A stretch of 64,000 nt of DNA from Litoditis marina. Its lineage: Eukaryota > Nematoda > Chromadorea > Rhabditida > Rhabditidae. Below the pieces are notes generated by a model. The model saw nothing but the letters and a program-made list of their open reading frames with translations. It ran no database searches and was not told the DNA's origin. Below are positions 63,835-64,000 of the stretch, one piece after another (position 1 is the first letter of the stretch; each line of letters opens with the position of its first letter). The stretch lies in NCBI GenBank assembly GCA_964036275.1, contig OZ038437.1, positions 1,306,501 through 1,370,500 of the forward strand. Reading direction: 5' to 3'. A program made the translations under genes and the position numbers.

Positions 63835-64000
63835 CTATGAAGATGGAAGAAGTTTGATGTGGTGAATTCGAGAAGCACGTGAAACATGAGAAAACATCAT
63901 CAATTTTATTATTCTCACAATTCTAGAAAACGTCAACGAACACATCCTATGCCAGGAACCCACTTAAGTTTGATCTACTTATTCCAGTACAATATCACCT

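Overview
This is a eukaryotic window: nearly every coding segment is a short exon (about 50-230 bases) bounded by GT...AG and joined in consistent phase. I assembled seven genes by exon phase and by resemblance to known animal families. The set is sestrin, Csk, a myotubularin-related pseudophosphatase, a B-type cyclin, NAA38, PHACTR and a laminin-G/EGF membrane protein. It points to an invertebrate metazoan. The many short intron-dwelling repeats would fit a sponge-like or other early-branching animal, but I cannot fix the clade.

Layout: (1) 1-420, + strand, the last two coding exons of a PHACTR-like gene. (2) 421-3972, intergenic repeats with a phased CACGTG cluster. (3) 3973-16532, - strand, a complete 12-exon sestrin (434 aa) with a 6.2 kb repeat-filled intron. 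(4) 16533-19340, intergenic, between the divergent sestrin and CSK starts. (5) 19341-25670, + strand, a 12-exon C-terminal Src kinase (505 aa) with no SH3 domain. (6) 26753-36182, + strand, a 19-exon MTMR10/12-type inactive myotubularin (728 aa). (7) 38036-43363, + strand, a 10-exon cyclin B (366 aa) with cell-cycle promoter motifs upstream. (8) 44552-45331, + strand, the two-exon LSm-like NatC subunit NAA38. (9) 46929-63834, - strand, at least 24 exons of a neurexin/Caspr-like LamG-EGF-LamG-EGF-LamG-TM protein whose start lies outside the window.

The genes are unrelated housekeeping, signalling and cell-surface genes and do not form an operon. Between and inside them are several short repeat families: a hAT-like MITE with 8-bp target duplications, a TTAA-flanked MITE, a 115-bp hairpin element, a 180-bp inverted-repeat element, a very frequent TTGTAGTTTGATC element, and a tRNA-derived SINE found four times, all in introns of the LamG gene and all in its sense orientation. 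The most unusual pattern is that about ten exon/intron boundaries have a second, diverged copy in the adjoining intron, in five different genes. One such copy in the MTMR gene would be an in-frame cassette exon and another a poison exon.
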